Counted from the stretch's first letter, positions 36,635 to 45,665 are shown. The stretch is DNA of 57,907 bases from CAYSCS01 sp964429695 (GCA_964429695.1 CAYSCS010000075.1:1-57907); one strand, 5' to 3'. The notes: a model not told the origin generated them from the sequence alone. Numbers and translations are program-made.

Positions 36635-37854
36635 GAAAAAGCCTTCTTCTGCTTTCAATAATCATTCTTATCTTCTGCAGAGGAGGGATTGAGGATGAAA
36701 ACCCCACAATCCACGATGAACAAGGAATAAAAAATAAAAATAATGCTCATAACCACCAAGAACTTCGAATCTCGTCAGATGTCCAAAAAGAATGGGGAAT
36801 AGTCTCCCGAATAGTCGCCAAGGAAAAAGTTTCTCGTGTTCTAACCCTCCCCGGCGTCCTGACTCTAAACCAAAACAAAACTGCCCATATCTCTTCCTTT
36901 GTCTCAGGAAAGGTCGTTTCTATCTTAGCTGATCTAGGAGATAGAGTAAAAAAAGGTCAACCTCTCCTCACCCTAAATTCACCTGAATTCGCTCAAGCTC
37001 AAGCTTCATTCCTCGAAGCACAAGCAAAATTAAACCTGAGTCGTAAGGAATATGAGAGAGCCAAAACGCTCTTGAAGGAAAAAGCCATCGAGGAAAGAGA
37101 ATACCTCAAGCGTGAGGCAGAGTATGAGAAGCTTGCCACAGAATCAGGCTTAAAGGGGTCAATCCTCCATTCCTATGGAATGGACCACGAGGAAACAGAA
37201 AAACTCATCGAAAAGTGTTCTGCCATGGGATGGGAAGGGAAGCTTTGTGAGCTTGCGAGTCCCTTTCTTTCCATTCCCTCTCCTCTTGAGGGCAAAATCA
37301 TCTTCAGAGATGTAATTAAAGGGGAGCATGTCGAACCCCAAAAAATTCTCTTCACGGCTTCAGACCTCAGTACACTCTGGGGATTACTCGATGCCTACGA
37401 GAAAGACCTCCCCTTAATCAAAAAAGACTCCACAGTGAGGATTAAATCTTCAATCTATCCCGAGAAAGAATTCCCTGCCCAAATATCTTATATCAGCGAC
37501 ATCATTGATGATAAATTACGGACCATAAAAATTCGAGTCATTGTCGAAAATAAAGAAGAACTCTTAAAACCCAACATGTATATTGAAGGCGTGTTAAAGA
37601 GTCTCGACACTTCCCAAGAATTTATAATTCTTCCTGAAGATGCAATCCAGAATCTGAATGAAGAAAAGATAGTGTTTGTCCACAAAGAAGAAGCTCTATT
37701 TGCAATTCGTCATGTTGAGGTTGGAGAAAGAGTTGGGGAGCGGAGAATCATCCTCAAAGGATTGGAAGGAGGAGAAAGAGTTGTCATTAAAGGAGCGTTT
37801 ACCCTCAAATCAGAGCTAACCAAAGAAACCTTTGCTCATGCTCATCCACACTGA
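36631..37854 (+). CDS. CusB/CzcB-type RND periplasmic adaptor
   Basis: The 407-residue adaptor starts with a signal or anchor (MRKSLLLLSIIILIF). A His-rich stretch NAHNHQE near residue 39 and an AHAHPH C-terminus flank the fold; such ends suggest metal binding. The lipoyl half-motifs are VSGKVVSILADLGDRVKKGQPLL near 91-113 and SPLEGKIIFRDVIKGEHVEP near 218, with a coiled hairpin of Ala/Glu/Lys between. The beta-barrel and membrane-proximal parts follow (LDAYEKDLPLIKKDSTVRIK, LKPNMYIEGVL). It joins the CusA-like pump to the TolC-like channel. A short gap of 17 bases separates it from the pump gene. Confidence 0.87.
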   Translation: MRKSLLLLSIIILIFCRGGIEDENPTIHDEQGIKNKNNAHNHQELRISSDVQKEWGIVSRIVAKEKVSRVLTLPGVLTLNQNKTAHISSFVSGKVVSILADLGDRVKKGQPLLTLNSPEFAQAQASFLEAQAKLNLSRKEYERAKTLLKEKAIEEREYLKREAEYEKLATESGLKGSILHSYGMDHEETEKLIEKCSAMGWEGKLCELASPFLSIPSPLEGKIIFRDVIKGEHVEPQKILFTASDLSTLWGLLDAYEKDLPLIKKDSTVRIKSSIYPEKEFPAQISYISDIIDDKLRTIKIRVIVENKEELLKPNMYIEGVLKSLDTSQEFIILPEDAIQNLNEEKIVFVHKEEALFAIRHVEVGERVGERRIILKGLEGGERVVIKGAFTLKSELTKETFAHAHPH

Positions 37855-37871
37855 TTCAAGGTAAAGAGCAA

Positions 37872-40800
37872 ATGATAGCCCAAGTTCTAAACTTTTCCTT
37901 GAAACAGAGACTATTCATTGTCCTCTTAACGATAATCATAGCTATACTGGGAATTCTTTCCTTCAGGAGTCTTAAGATAGACGTCTTCCCTGACCCGTCC
38001 CCATCCCTGGTCCAGGTCTTCACCGAAGCAGAGGGAATGGCTCCTGAAGAGGTCGAGCTCCTAATATCCTACCCTCTAGAGTCGGCAATGTTTGGGTTGC
38101 CAAGGGTAAAAAACATTCGCTCTCTTTCAACCTTCTCTCTCTCTATCGTCAGCATCTATTTTACGGATAAAACCGACATCTACTGGGCAAGACAACTCGT
38201 CTCCCAGAGACTGAATGAAATTACAGACCAGCTTCCTGAACAGGCACGAAATCCCCTGCTCGGACCCATAACAACGGGGTTGGGCATGGTCTATGTCTAT
38301 TACCTTGAGGGAGATTCCCACTCACCCTTAGAACTGCGAACTATTCAGGACTGGCTAGTAAAATACGAGCTTAAATCTGTGCCTGAGGTTTCCCAAGTCT
38401 TGAGCATCGGAGGAGAGGTAAAACAATTCCAAATACTCATCAATCCCCTTTCCCTTCTTAAATATAATCTTTCTCTCTCTGAAGTGATGGAAAGAATCAA
38501 GAAAAATAACCAGAATGTCGGGGCAAGCTTCATCATCAAAGGAAAAGAAGAATACATCGTAAGAAGCATAGGACTTGTGGAGACAGTCGATGACCTTAAG
38601 AATATCCTCATCTCGCATCACATGGGAAGTCCTCTTTACCTCAAAGACATCGCTTCAGTAAAAATCCTGCCAGGCATAAGAAGGGGAGCAGCTCTTGCCA
38701 ATGGAGAAGGAGAAAAGGTGGTCGGTGTGGTGCTAAAGCTCTTTGGTTCAAACACTGCTCAAGTAATCTCAAACATCGAAAAACGTATCTCAGAAGTGAA
38801 TAAATCTCTGCCGAAAGGAATAAAAATTATCCCCTTTTACAATCAAGCCTCACTCATAAAAAAATGCTTTTCTACAGTCACCCTTAACCTTTTGATGGGA
38901 ATGGCTCTTGTCATTCTTGTTCTTTTTCTCTTCATGGGTAACCTTTCTGCTGCCCTGATCGTAGCCTTTTCCCTTCCATTCTCTCTTCTTTTTTCATTAA
39001 TCTTGATGGGAAGAATAAACCTTGCTGCAGACCTGATGTCTTTTGGGGGGCTTGCCATAGCCATCGGGTTGATCGCCGACGCCTCAATCATCCTCATTGA
39101 AAACATACACCGACGCTTGAGCCTCTCTCGAGAGAAAAAAGCTCAAACCATCCTTCTTGCAGGTGGGGAAGTGGGAAGGCCTCTTTCCTTTGCCGTGGCT
39201 ATAATCATCCTGGTTTTCCTTCCCATCTTTACTCTGAGTGGTGTGGAAGGAACGATGTTCCGTCCTATGGGAATTTCAATCTCTTTTGCCCTCGTTGGGT
39301 CGCTCCTTTTTGCCTTAATTTCCGTCCCAGCTCTCTCCTTCTATTTCCTTAACCAAAAATCAAACCCTTCTCAGGAACCTCTCCTCATCAGGGGAATAAA
39401 AAAGCTCTATCTCCCTTTTTTTAAACTCTGCTTCAAGCACCGTAAAAATACTTATCTTCTGAGTCTCATCGTCCTCCTTGCTGGCTTGGTGTTGCTTCCT
39501 TTCTTGGGAAGAGAATATATTCCCTATCTTGAAGAAGGGACTCTCCATCTGCGAGTGGCGCTCGACCCCAACATTAACCTCAACGAAACCATTTCCATCG
39601 CCAATGAAGTTGAGAAAAAACTGATGCTCATCCCCGAAATAAAAGGGGTTCTCAGCCGCATAGGAAGAGGGGAAGTGGGTAGCCATGCCCATTTTGTCAA
39701 CAATGTCGAAATCCTTATCAATTTGAATCCTATCCAAAAATGGAAACATTTTAAAAATAAAAATGAACTCATCGAGGAAATTGAGCACCAGCTCTATGAA
39801 CTCCCAGGGCTCAACCTGAGCATAACCCAGCCCATTGCCCACAATCTTGACGAGCTTCTTACAGGAGTTAAAGCTCAACTGGCAGTCAAAATCTACGGCT
39901 CTGACTTCGAAATTCTCAAGGAAAAAGCCTCTCTCATAAAAGACACAATTGCCTCAATTAGAGGTGCTACTGATGTGCAGATTGAACAATTCACGGGACA
40001 AAACAGCATAAAGATTATCCTCAAAAGAGAAAACATTGCCCGCTATGGAGTGAACATAGATGATATCCAGAAGACAATCGAAGCTGCCATTGGAGGAATT
40101 GTTTTAGGCCATGTCTATGAAGGTCAGAAGAGATTTGAAATATTTCTCCGCTATGAGCCTGAATTCCGCAAGGATATCGAAGAGATGGAAAATTTGCTCA
40201 TTAGGCTTCCCAATGGCGGCCATATTCCACTCAAAAACCTGGCTTCAATCGAAGAGTCTATTGGACCTCGGTTGATAAATCGAGAGTTTAACAAAAGATA
40301 CATAACTGTCCAGTGCAACATACGGGGAAGGGATATAGGAAGCTTCGTCAACGAAGCCCAAAAAAAAATTGAAAATAGGATAAAACTTCCTCCAGAATAT
40401 ATGCTCAGATGGGGAGGGCAGTTTGAGCTCCAACAAAGGGCTAACAGAAGACTGGCAATCATCACCCCTTTAACATTAGCCCTTGTCATTCTCCTCCTTT
40501 TTTCAATTTTTTATTCATTCGATGAAGTGCTAATTATTCTCCTTAACATTCCCTTCGCCCTCTCAGGGGGGATTTTAGCCCTCAAGGTTTCTGGTCTTTA
40601 TCTTAGTGTGCCTGCTTCCCTCGGATTTATTGCCATTCTTGGGATTTCGCTCGAAGATGGACTCGTTCTTATTTCTTCATTCAGAAAACAGCTTGGCAAC
40701 GGAAGAACACTAGAAGAAGCCATCATGGAGGGGATAAAAACCAAAGTTCGACCCGTGTTGATGACCACTTTCACTACTATATTCGGCATTTTACCCTTAC

Positions 40801-40943
40801 TCTTGGCCAGAGGTCCTGGCGCAGAAGTCCAGCGGCCACTGGCCACAGTGGTTGTGGGTGGACTCTTCTCTTCCACCTTGGCTACCTTAATCCTCCTGCC
40901 CCTTGTCTTTCACACTTTAAAATCAAAGAGAATAAAAAAGTGA
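37872..40943 (+). CDS. CusA/CzcA-like RND efflux pump
   Basis: The 1023-residue inner-membrane pump of the heavy-metal-efflux RND group. N-terminal helix LRS/FRSLKIDVFPDPSPSLVQV with EGMAPEEVELLISYPLE matches the CzcA/CusA opening. The proton-relay TM4 reads GGLAIAIGLIADASIILIEN (one Asp, then Glu-Asn), closer to the CusA-type AIG..DA pattern than to the CzcA DFG..DG form, which hints at monovalent metal or unusual substrate. The second half has PYLEEGTLHLRV, GVKAQLAVKIYG, RWGGQFELQQRANRRL and TTFTTIFGILPLLLARGPGAEVQRPLA near 960. Substrate remains an inference. The stop overlaps the next gene's GTG start. Confidence 0.9.
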   Translation: MIAQVLNFSLKQRLFIVLLTIIIAILGILSFRSLKIDVFPDPSPSLVQVFTEAEGMAPEEVELLISYPLESAMFGLPRVKNIRSLSTFSLSIVSIYFTDKTDIYWARQLVSQRLNEITDQLPEQARNPLLGPITTGLGMVYVYYLEGDSHSPLELRTIQDWLVKYELKSVPEVSQVLSIGGEVKQFQILINPLSLLKYNLSLSEVMERIKKNNQNVGASFIIKGKEEYIVRSIGLVETVDDLKNILISHHMGSPLYLKDIASVKILPGIRRGAALANGEGEKVVGVVLKLFGSNTAQVISNIEKRISEVNKSLPKGIKIIPFYNQASLIKKCFSTVTLNLLMGMALVILVLFLFMGNLSAALIVAFSLPFSLLFSLILMGRINLAADLMSFGGLAIAIGLIADASIILIENIHRRLSLSREKKAQTILLAGGEVGRPLSFAVAIIILVFLPIFTLSGVEGTMFRPMGISISFALVGSLLFALISVPALSFYFLNQKSNPSQEPLLIRGIKKLYLPFFKLCFKHRKNTYLLSLIVLLAGLVLLPFLGREYIPYLEEGTLHLRVALDPNINLNETISIANEVEKKLMLIPEIKGVLSRIGRGEVGSHAHFVNNVEILINLNPIQKWKHFKNKNELIEEIEHQLYELPGLNLSITQPIAHNLDELLTGVKAQLAVKIYGSDFEILKEKASLIKDTIASIRGATDVQIEQFTGQNSIKIILKRENIARYGVNIDDIQKTIEAAIGGIVLGHVYEGQKRFEIFLRYEPEFRKDIEEMENLLIRLPNGGHIPLKNLASIEESIGPRLINREFNKRYITVQCNIRGRDIGSFVNEAQKKIENRIKLPPEYMLRWGGQFELQQRANRRLAIITPLTLALVILLLFSIFYSFDEVLIILLNIPFALSGGILALKVSGLYLSVPASLGFIAILGISLEDGLVLISSFRKQLGNGRTLEEAIMEGIKTKVRPVLMTTFTTIFGILPLLLARGPGAEVQRPLATVVVGGLFSSTLATLILLPLVFHTLKSKRIKK

Positions 40944-41599
40944 AGTCACTTTCAAAAAATATGGCTTTTATTTTCTTTGTAACTTTTCTTCTCGAGCTTT
41001 GTGCCTCTTCCTCCAAGGCAAAAATAATCCTCTGTGCCGGAGATAGCCTTACCTTTGCCTACTCGCCTTTTCTAGATAAGGTTCTCCGCAGAGAAGGAAT
41101 AAGAGCAAGAATCCTTAACTACGGACAGCCAGGATATACTTCAGGAGAATACCTAACCTTCCTAGGAAAAAACAAGGATAAAATGGCAGGAGAAAAACCT
41201 GACTTCATTCTTCTTCAACTGGGAACAAATGATGTTCGGATTGACTATGACTCAACATCTAGAGAACAATTTTCGCTGAATGTAAAAAAAATCATAGAAA
41301 TCTTCAGGAAATTCAAGAATAACTCAGGAGAAAAAACATGCTTGTTGCTGGCAACTATCCCCCCTATTCCAGAAACGATATCTTATCCTTTTTCCCCGAA
41401 GTCATCCCTGAGAGTAAATGAAGAAATAAACCCTGCCATTAAGGAAATTGCTAAGGAAGAAGGAATTCCTCTCGTAGATAATTATACCCTCTTCCTGAAC
41501 TCTCCCTCCCTTCTTCCTGAAGTTCACCCCTCAAGAGAAGGGTACTGGAGGCTTGCCTGGAATTGGTATTTTGCGCTAAAACCTTATTTAAAAAATTGA
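40940..41599 (+). CDS. SGNH/GDSL-family hydrolase
   Basis: A 219-residue esterase-type protein. A GTG start overlaps the pump stop by four bases; an ATG follows at codon 8. N-terminal hydrophobic segment (MAFIFFVTFLLELCASSS) is a signal peptide. Catalytic blocks are visible: GDSLTFAY (Ser), YGQPGYTSGEYL (Gly block), LGTNDVRIDYDS (Asn) and EVHPSREGYWRLA (Asp/His block, with Glu-Val-His in place of Asp-x-x-His). Likely substrates are lipid, peptidoglycan or glycan esters outside the membrane. Its coupling to a metal-type RND pump is unusual. Confidence 0.85.
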   Translation: MKSLSKNMAFIFFVTFLLELCASSSKAKIILCAGDSLTFAYSPFLDKVLRREGIRARILNYGQPGYTSGEYLTFLGKNKDKMAGEKPDFILLQLGTNDVRIDYDSTSREQFSLNVKKIIEIFRKFKNNSGEKTCLLLATIPPIPETISYPFSPKSSLRVNEEINPAIKEIAKEEGIPLVDNYTLFLNSPSLLPEVHPSREGYWRLAWNWYFALKPYLKN

Positions 41600-41609
41600 T
41601 AAAAGGAAG

Positions 41610-42374
41610 CTAAATCATGAGGCTTCCACCGTTGATATCTATTGAGGCTCCTGTAACATAAGAGGCCTTTTCGCTGCAAAGGAAAACAACAAGGTCTCCA
41701 ATTTCCTCTGGAAGCCCTATCCGCTCCAGAGGAATAGAATTCACAACCCTCTCTAATTCTTCCTTTGAGGTTGTATCTTTTACCATCCGCGTTCTAATCA
41801 GGCCAGGGCAGATGGCGTTAACCGTGATTCCAAAGGGAGCCATTTCTTTAGCCACAGCCCTGGTGAGGCCCAGAAGGCCAGCCTTGGATGATGTATAATG
41901 AGCTCCTCCCAGAGTACTCACGCTCCTCCCTGCCAATGAAGAAATGTTGATAATCCTTCCAAAACCTTGTTTCTTCATAAGAGGGAGGACTGCTCTGATA
42001 GTGAGGAAGGGACCTGTCAGATTTACCCTCAAGACCTCATCCCATTCTTCAAGGGAAATATTGAGAAGCCTTGTACGAAACATTATTCCTGCATTATTTA
42101 CCAAGATTTCAACTTTTTTCCATTCCTCAACCGTCCTCTTCACCATTGCCTCAACGGAATCTTTATCGCTTACATCAGTCACAATGGCTATCGCCCTACC
42201 TCCTTTTTTTCTTAAAAAATCAGCCGTTTTCTTCGCAGAAGTAGCTTCTCTATCTGCAACTACCACTGAAACTCCTTCCTCTGCGAGTTTGGAAGCAATT
42301 GCTCTTCCTATTCCTCGCGCTCCTCCGGTGACAATCGCCACCTTTCCCTTTAACTCATTTCTTTCAATGGACAT
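41610..42374 (-). CDS. SDR-family oxidoreductase (FabG-like)
   Basis: NAD(P)-dependent short-chain dehydrogenase, 254 residues. Cofactor motif TGGARGIGRAIA near residue 16, NNAG near 91, catalytic Ser in INISSLAGRSV near 140 and YTSSKAG (Tyr-x3-Lys) near 157, then the NAICPGLIRTRM segment and the end YVTGASIDINGGSLM. The start at 42374 follows GGAGAG; the longer frame to 42398 has no site. Close to 3-oxoacyl-ACP reductase or a glucose/3-hydroxy acid dehydrogenase; substrate unknown. Its end faces the SGNH hydrolase with 10 bases between stops. Confidence 0.88.
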   Translation of the reverse strand: MSIERNELKGKVAIVTGGARGIGRAIASKLAEEGVSVVVADREATSAKKTADFLRKKGGRAIAIVTDVSDKDSVEAMVKRTVEEWKKVEILVNNAGIMFRTRLLNISLEEWDEVLRVNLTGPFLTIRAVLPLMKKQGFGRIINISSLAGRSVSTLGGAHYTSSKAGLLGLTRAVAKEMAPFGITVNAICPGLIRTRMVKDTTSKEELERVVNSIPLERIGLPEEIGDLVVFLCSEKASYVTGASIDINGGSLMI

Positions 42375-42497
42375 TAATTCTCTCCACGCAAGAATCATTA
42401 ATTAAAAAAGCATTCGATGCTTTAATTCTTTGCTCTCCATTTAAAGTGATAAAATTTATGCATTCGCTATAACATACCCTGAAAATCTAGTCAATGC

Positions 42498-42506
42498 CAA
42501 ACTTAC
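42498..42506. repeat. 9-bp target site duplication, left copy
   Basis: CAAACTTAC directly outside the left inverted repeat of the insertion sequence; an identical copy abuts the right inverted repeat at 44396-44404. Confidence 0.9.
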
Positions 42507-42735
42507 CTTGCCCTCTCCCAGTTTTTAAGCCTAAGGCGAATAAGGGAGATTCCTTTAAAACTTAAAATCTTGTTCATGGTTGGTAAACATCCAAGAAAAT
42601 CTACGGATTCATAAATAATATCCAATCTAATCTCCAAAATGATAGAGTGCAAAGGATATTTTTTCCTCATTTTACATCAATGAAGAAGGATCCAGAGAAA
42701 AGTACAAAGCTTTTTCCTGATCCTTCCTGCAGCGT

Positions 42736-43947
42736 CTAGCCAGGGAGTAGGGAAAGAAAAGCTTGACCTTGTCGAAGGCTTAGCACACAGGAGACTAGAA
42801 CACACACAAGATTGTTCTGGCTGAGAAGGAAAGAGTCCGTCATCACCATTAAGGCAATGGATAGCACACTCAAAGTCCTTCGGGTACCATGTCTTGCTCT
42901 GCGGCGCGGAATCTCTACTTCTTGCCGTAGTTTCTGCCCGAGCTGGCTGCTGCCGAGAGCAAGCAGCAGGATATATCCTATAACAAGAGCAGCCAGAAGA
43001 CGACACAAACGCTTGGTTCTCCGCACCTTCAGATGAAGCCCCCTCACACCAAGCCATGATTTAAAATCCCGAAAACTCACTTCTATTCTCATCCTTGTCC
43101 GATACCAGCTGATAACCAAATCTGTAGGAAGCAGGCCTTCGGAATCAGGGGGGACCAGCAAGAACCAAGGTTCTTTGAATCCTCGTTCCCTGTAAACGAT
43201 GACATCCACTCTCTCTTTCTTTATTCCGTGATAAAGCACATGCCGGTAACGGCGGGCCACTCCCTGGCGGTGCCTCAGTCTCCCCAAACCCATGCGATAC
43301 ACTCTGCCCTGCTCCTGACACTGCACTTTTACCGCAGAGCGTCCCCGAATGATATAAAGCCATTCCTCCTTACGACAAGAGATTAAAAGAGACACCCGGG
43401 CATACCCCCGATCCATAATCCAGACCACTTGGATCCCCTTAGGCATCGATGCGGCCAACTTCCTTAAAAAATCCTCCTCCAGTACGTTCTGGCTCTCCTT
43501 CAACTCTCTGTATTCAAAAGTGGCCATGACCAAAGGTATGCTCCTTGCTTCCACTGCATAACTTCCCGTGATCACCTGAATATCTCCCAGCGCTGTCTGG
43601 TCAACGATCAAAGGCAGAAGAGAGGGGGCCTGCTGCCCAACCACCAGCTCCAGAAGTCCAGAGCTTAAATCTTTCATCTTGAAATAAGCATTGTCCAGAA
43701 AACGATGCAGGCGCTTGTAGCGTGCTTTCACCTCCCCCTCTGTGCGCATACCTCTAGAGATCCCACTTAAAGAAAGTTTTCCATACCAACCCCTGGGTGT
43801 TCTTAAGAGGATGACCAGGGCCAGGACTAAATGAGAAAGATTTTTAACTACGCTCCTTCGTAACTCGGTAAACTTCTCCTCCAATGTCTCTTCGATCTCC
43901 TGATAGAGTTCTTTCCATTCCTCCATCTTCTCCCCCCTCTCCATCAC
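42736..43947 (-). CDS. IS4-family DDE transposase
   Basis: A 403-residue transposase. Catalytic Asp residues are in LLPLIVDQTALG near 114 and VVWIMDRGYAR near 177. The Glu lies in the IS4 YREK signature: ISWYRTRMRIEVSFRDFKS has Tyr, then two residues, Arg, three residues, Glu, six residues, Lys, exactly the family spacing. The start is uncertain: the frame opens at a GTG directly after the DUF6788 stop, followed by an ATG, and another ATG eight codons in with AGGGGGGAG before it. It is encoded within the 1889-bp element and probably cotranscribed with the upstream DUF6788 gene. Confidence 0.92.
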   Translation of the reverse strand: MMERGEKMEEWKELYQEIEETLEEKFTELRRSVVKNLSHLVLALVILLRTPRGWYGKLSLSGISRGMRTEGEVKARYKRLHRFLDNAYFKMKDLSSGLLELVVGQQAPSLLPLIVDQTALGDIQVITGSYAVEARSIPLVMATFEYRELKESQNVLEEDFLRKLAASMPKGIQVVWIMDRGYARVSLLISCRKEEWLYIIRGRSAVKVQCQEQGRVYRMGLGRLRHRQGVARRYRHVLYHGIKKERVDVIVYRERGFKEPWFLLVPPDSEGLLPTDLVISWYRTRMRIEVSFRDFKSWLGVRGLHLKVRRTKRLCRLLAALVIGYILLLALGSSQLGQKLRQEVEIPRRRARHGTRRTLSVLSIALMVMTDSFLLSQNNLVCVLVSCVLSLRQGQAFLSLLPG

Positions 43948-44259
43948 TCAATCCAGCCTGAGGATCTCGTAATTGACCTTGGTTAGTTCTCTGAGCAGCT
44001 GCTTAAATTGCTTATAGTTTTTCGAAAGGAGTAGAGCTTCGGCCTCACGATTCTTATTCACATAGACTGTCTTGGTTTTCCCCTTTTCTTTGTAGGTGAT
44101 ACAGAGGAATGTGTGGGGGTAGCCTCTGGTACACCGGCAGTTAGGCTTACCGCATTTCATTCGTCTGTAAATGACTGAACCCTGCATCATTGATCCCAGT
44201 TTGCGCATCTGGGAGCGCAATTTTCTGGCTTTTGCTCTGAGGAGTTGTTTTCTTGTCAT
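43948..44259 (-). CDS. DUF6788 accessory protein of the insertion sequence
   Basis: A 103-residue basic protein. After an N-terminal Lys/Arg-rich helix comes GSVIYRRMKCGKPNCRCTRGYPHTFL and a YKEKGKTKTVYVNKN strand, matching DUF6788, a family often found next to transposases. The CGKPNCRC motif may bind a metal. It precedes the transposase with no spacer, inside the inverted repeats. A DNA-binding or regulatory role is plausible but not shown. Confidence 0.75.
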   Translation of the reverse strand: MTRKQLLRAKARKLRSQMRKLGSMMQGSVIYRRMKCGKPNCRCTRGYPHTFLCITYKEKGKTKTVYVNKNREAEALLLSKNYKQFKQLLRELTKVNYEILRLD

Positions 44260-44395
44260 GAGTCCCTTCTATCTAACAGTATTATAGCTGTAAGCTAGGA
44301 TGGGAATCAATACAAATCTTCATCTTTTTCTTTTATGAAAATGAGTCCTAACTTCAGATATATGAATTGATTACATCAAACTGGGAGAGGGCAAG

Positions 44396-44404
44396 CAAAC
44401 TTAC
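44396..44404. repeat. 9-bp target site duplication, right copy
   Basis: CAAACTTAC, identical to 42498-42506, immediately outside the right inverted repeat. Confidence 0.9.
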
Positions 44405-44468
44405 CTGCCTAGGTTCAAACACATAGTGGGCACCTTGATAGAATAGATGAGAGACAAAGGAGGTGTCC

Positions 44469-45438
44469 ATGAAAGGAAGAGTAGGAGTAGCTACCAAGTA
44501 TAGAACTTGCTTGCCTCATCAAAGAAAGCTTGAAAGTCTTAATTTCCTCTCAAAAGAAGCTAAGAAAAGACTTAAAGGGATTGATTCTTACTTGAAACAC
44601 AAAAATGGGAGGAAAACTTGCCGTTATTGCGGTATTTCTCAAACCACCTTCTCCAAATGGCTTAAGGGCCTAAAGAACCGCTCAAAAAGACCAAAGACCT
44701 TTCGTAAGTCAAAGGTGCCTTTAGAACACATCTTTCTCATCACAAATTTAAGGAAGAAGTATCCTTCCTGGAGCAAGTACAAGCTGGCGGTTATTCTAAA
44801 AAGAGATTATGGTGGGGTTATTTCTCCTTCTACCATCGGAAGAATCCTAAACAAGAAAGGGTTAATCGCTGAGAGAAAGACCAAAAAGAGAAGGAAGGCA
44901 GCCAGAAGAAAAGTGGCAAGGAAAGAGGCTGAAAGGTACTTAAAAGACCTTTCCCCGGGCGCTCTTCTCTATCTTGACACCAAACATCTAACCTTTCCCG
45001 CAAAGACCTTTTATCAGTTTACAGCCGTTGATTCAAAAACAAGAATCAAGTTTATCAGAGTCTATTCAGGAGCCTCTTCTAAGGCCGGAAAACTCTTTCT
45101 TAAGGAGTTAATGAAGTTCATGCCTTTTCCTATCTCAAATATTCAAACAGATAATGGAGCTGAGTTCTTAAAGTATTTCCACCAGGAACTTGAAAGGCAA
45201 AACATACCGCACTACTTTTCTGATGCTAACTGTGTCCTAAACAGAACTCACAGATGAATTTTTGAACTTCAAAGAGGGCTACACTGGGGAAGAGTTAAAT
45301 GAGCTTGCTGAGGAGTGGAATTACATCTCCAACTATGTAAGAGCCCATCAGTCTCTTGATTATTTAACTCCAATGGAGTACTTGGAATCTCTAAAAAAGC
45401 AGGATAAAATTAACTTACAAGTGTCCATGATGATATGA
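44469..45438 (+). pseudogene. Inactivated DDE (integrase-core) transposase
   Basis: The frame starts at an ATG after AAAGGAGGTGTCC. An HTH region (YCGISQTTFSKWLKGL) and a second DNA-binding part (YGGVISPSTIGRILNKKGLI) precede an rve-type catalytic core with Asp residues in LLYLDTKHLTF and IQTDNGAEFL. At DANC the expected PKxNxxVERFN segment is missing: the sequence jumps to VLNRT, then shifts frame and stops at 45257. The C-terminal part (EFLNFKEGYTGEELNELAEEWNY and VRAHQSLDYLTPMEYLESL) follows in another frame and ends at 45438. Deletion of the third catalytic residue (Glu) plus the frameshift make it inactive. A 10-bp direct repeat (GTGTCCATGA) occurs at 44463 and 45421. Confidence 0.85.
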
Positions 45439-45452
45439 ACCAGCGCAAATGC

Positions 45453-45481
45453 TTGACAAACCGAAGTCAAGGTCCTAAAAT
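45453..45481 (+). promoter_or_regulatory. Sigma70-type promoter of the histidine operon
   Basis: TTGACA at 45453-45458, a spacer of exactly 17 bases, and TAAAAT at 45476-45481 (five of six consensus bases). It lies just downstream of the dead transposase, about 200 bases before hisG. The gap holds a GCCGC-TAAG-GCGGC hairpin (about 45556-45569) but no leader peptide rich in His codons and no T-box sequence were seen. Confidence 0.65.
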
Positions 45482-45665
45482 TATTTCCGGTATGGCAAAG
45501 GCTAAAAAGCTGAGATACTTCATTAAGTATTGTACCATTAAGTCCTGCCTGCATTGCCGCTAAGGCGGCCCTTCCTTTTCCACACGCTCTCTTTTTCCTG
45601 AGAGTCCATGCCTTAGGCTTCTGAATCCTTAGGAAAAAGGGAGGCTAAGCCCGTTTATCAATTCC

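Larger units (their letters stand above)
42507..44395. mobile_element. Complete IS4-like insertion sequence (1889 bp)
   Basis: Bounded by perfect 18-bp inverted repeats (42507-42524 starting CTTGCCCTCTCCCAGTTT, and its exact complement at 44378-44395) and flanked by 9-bp direct repeats. Inside on the minus strand lie a DUF6788 gene and a DDE transposase with an IS4-type YREK signature. The 9-bp duplication agrees with IS4-family insertion (as in IS10 and IS50). All parts are intact, so the insertion looks recent and the element is potentially active. Confidence 0.92.
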
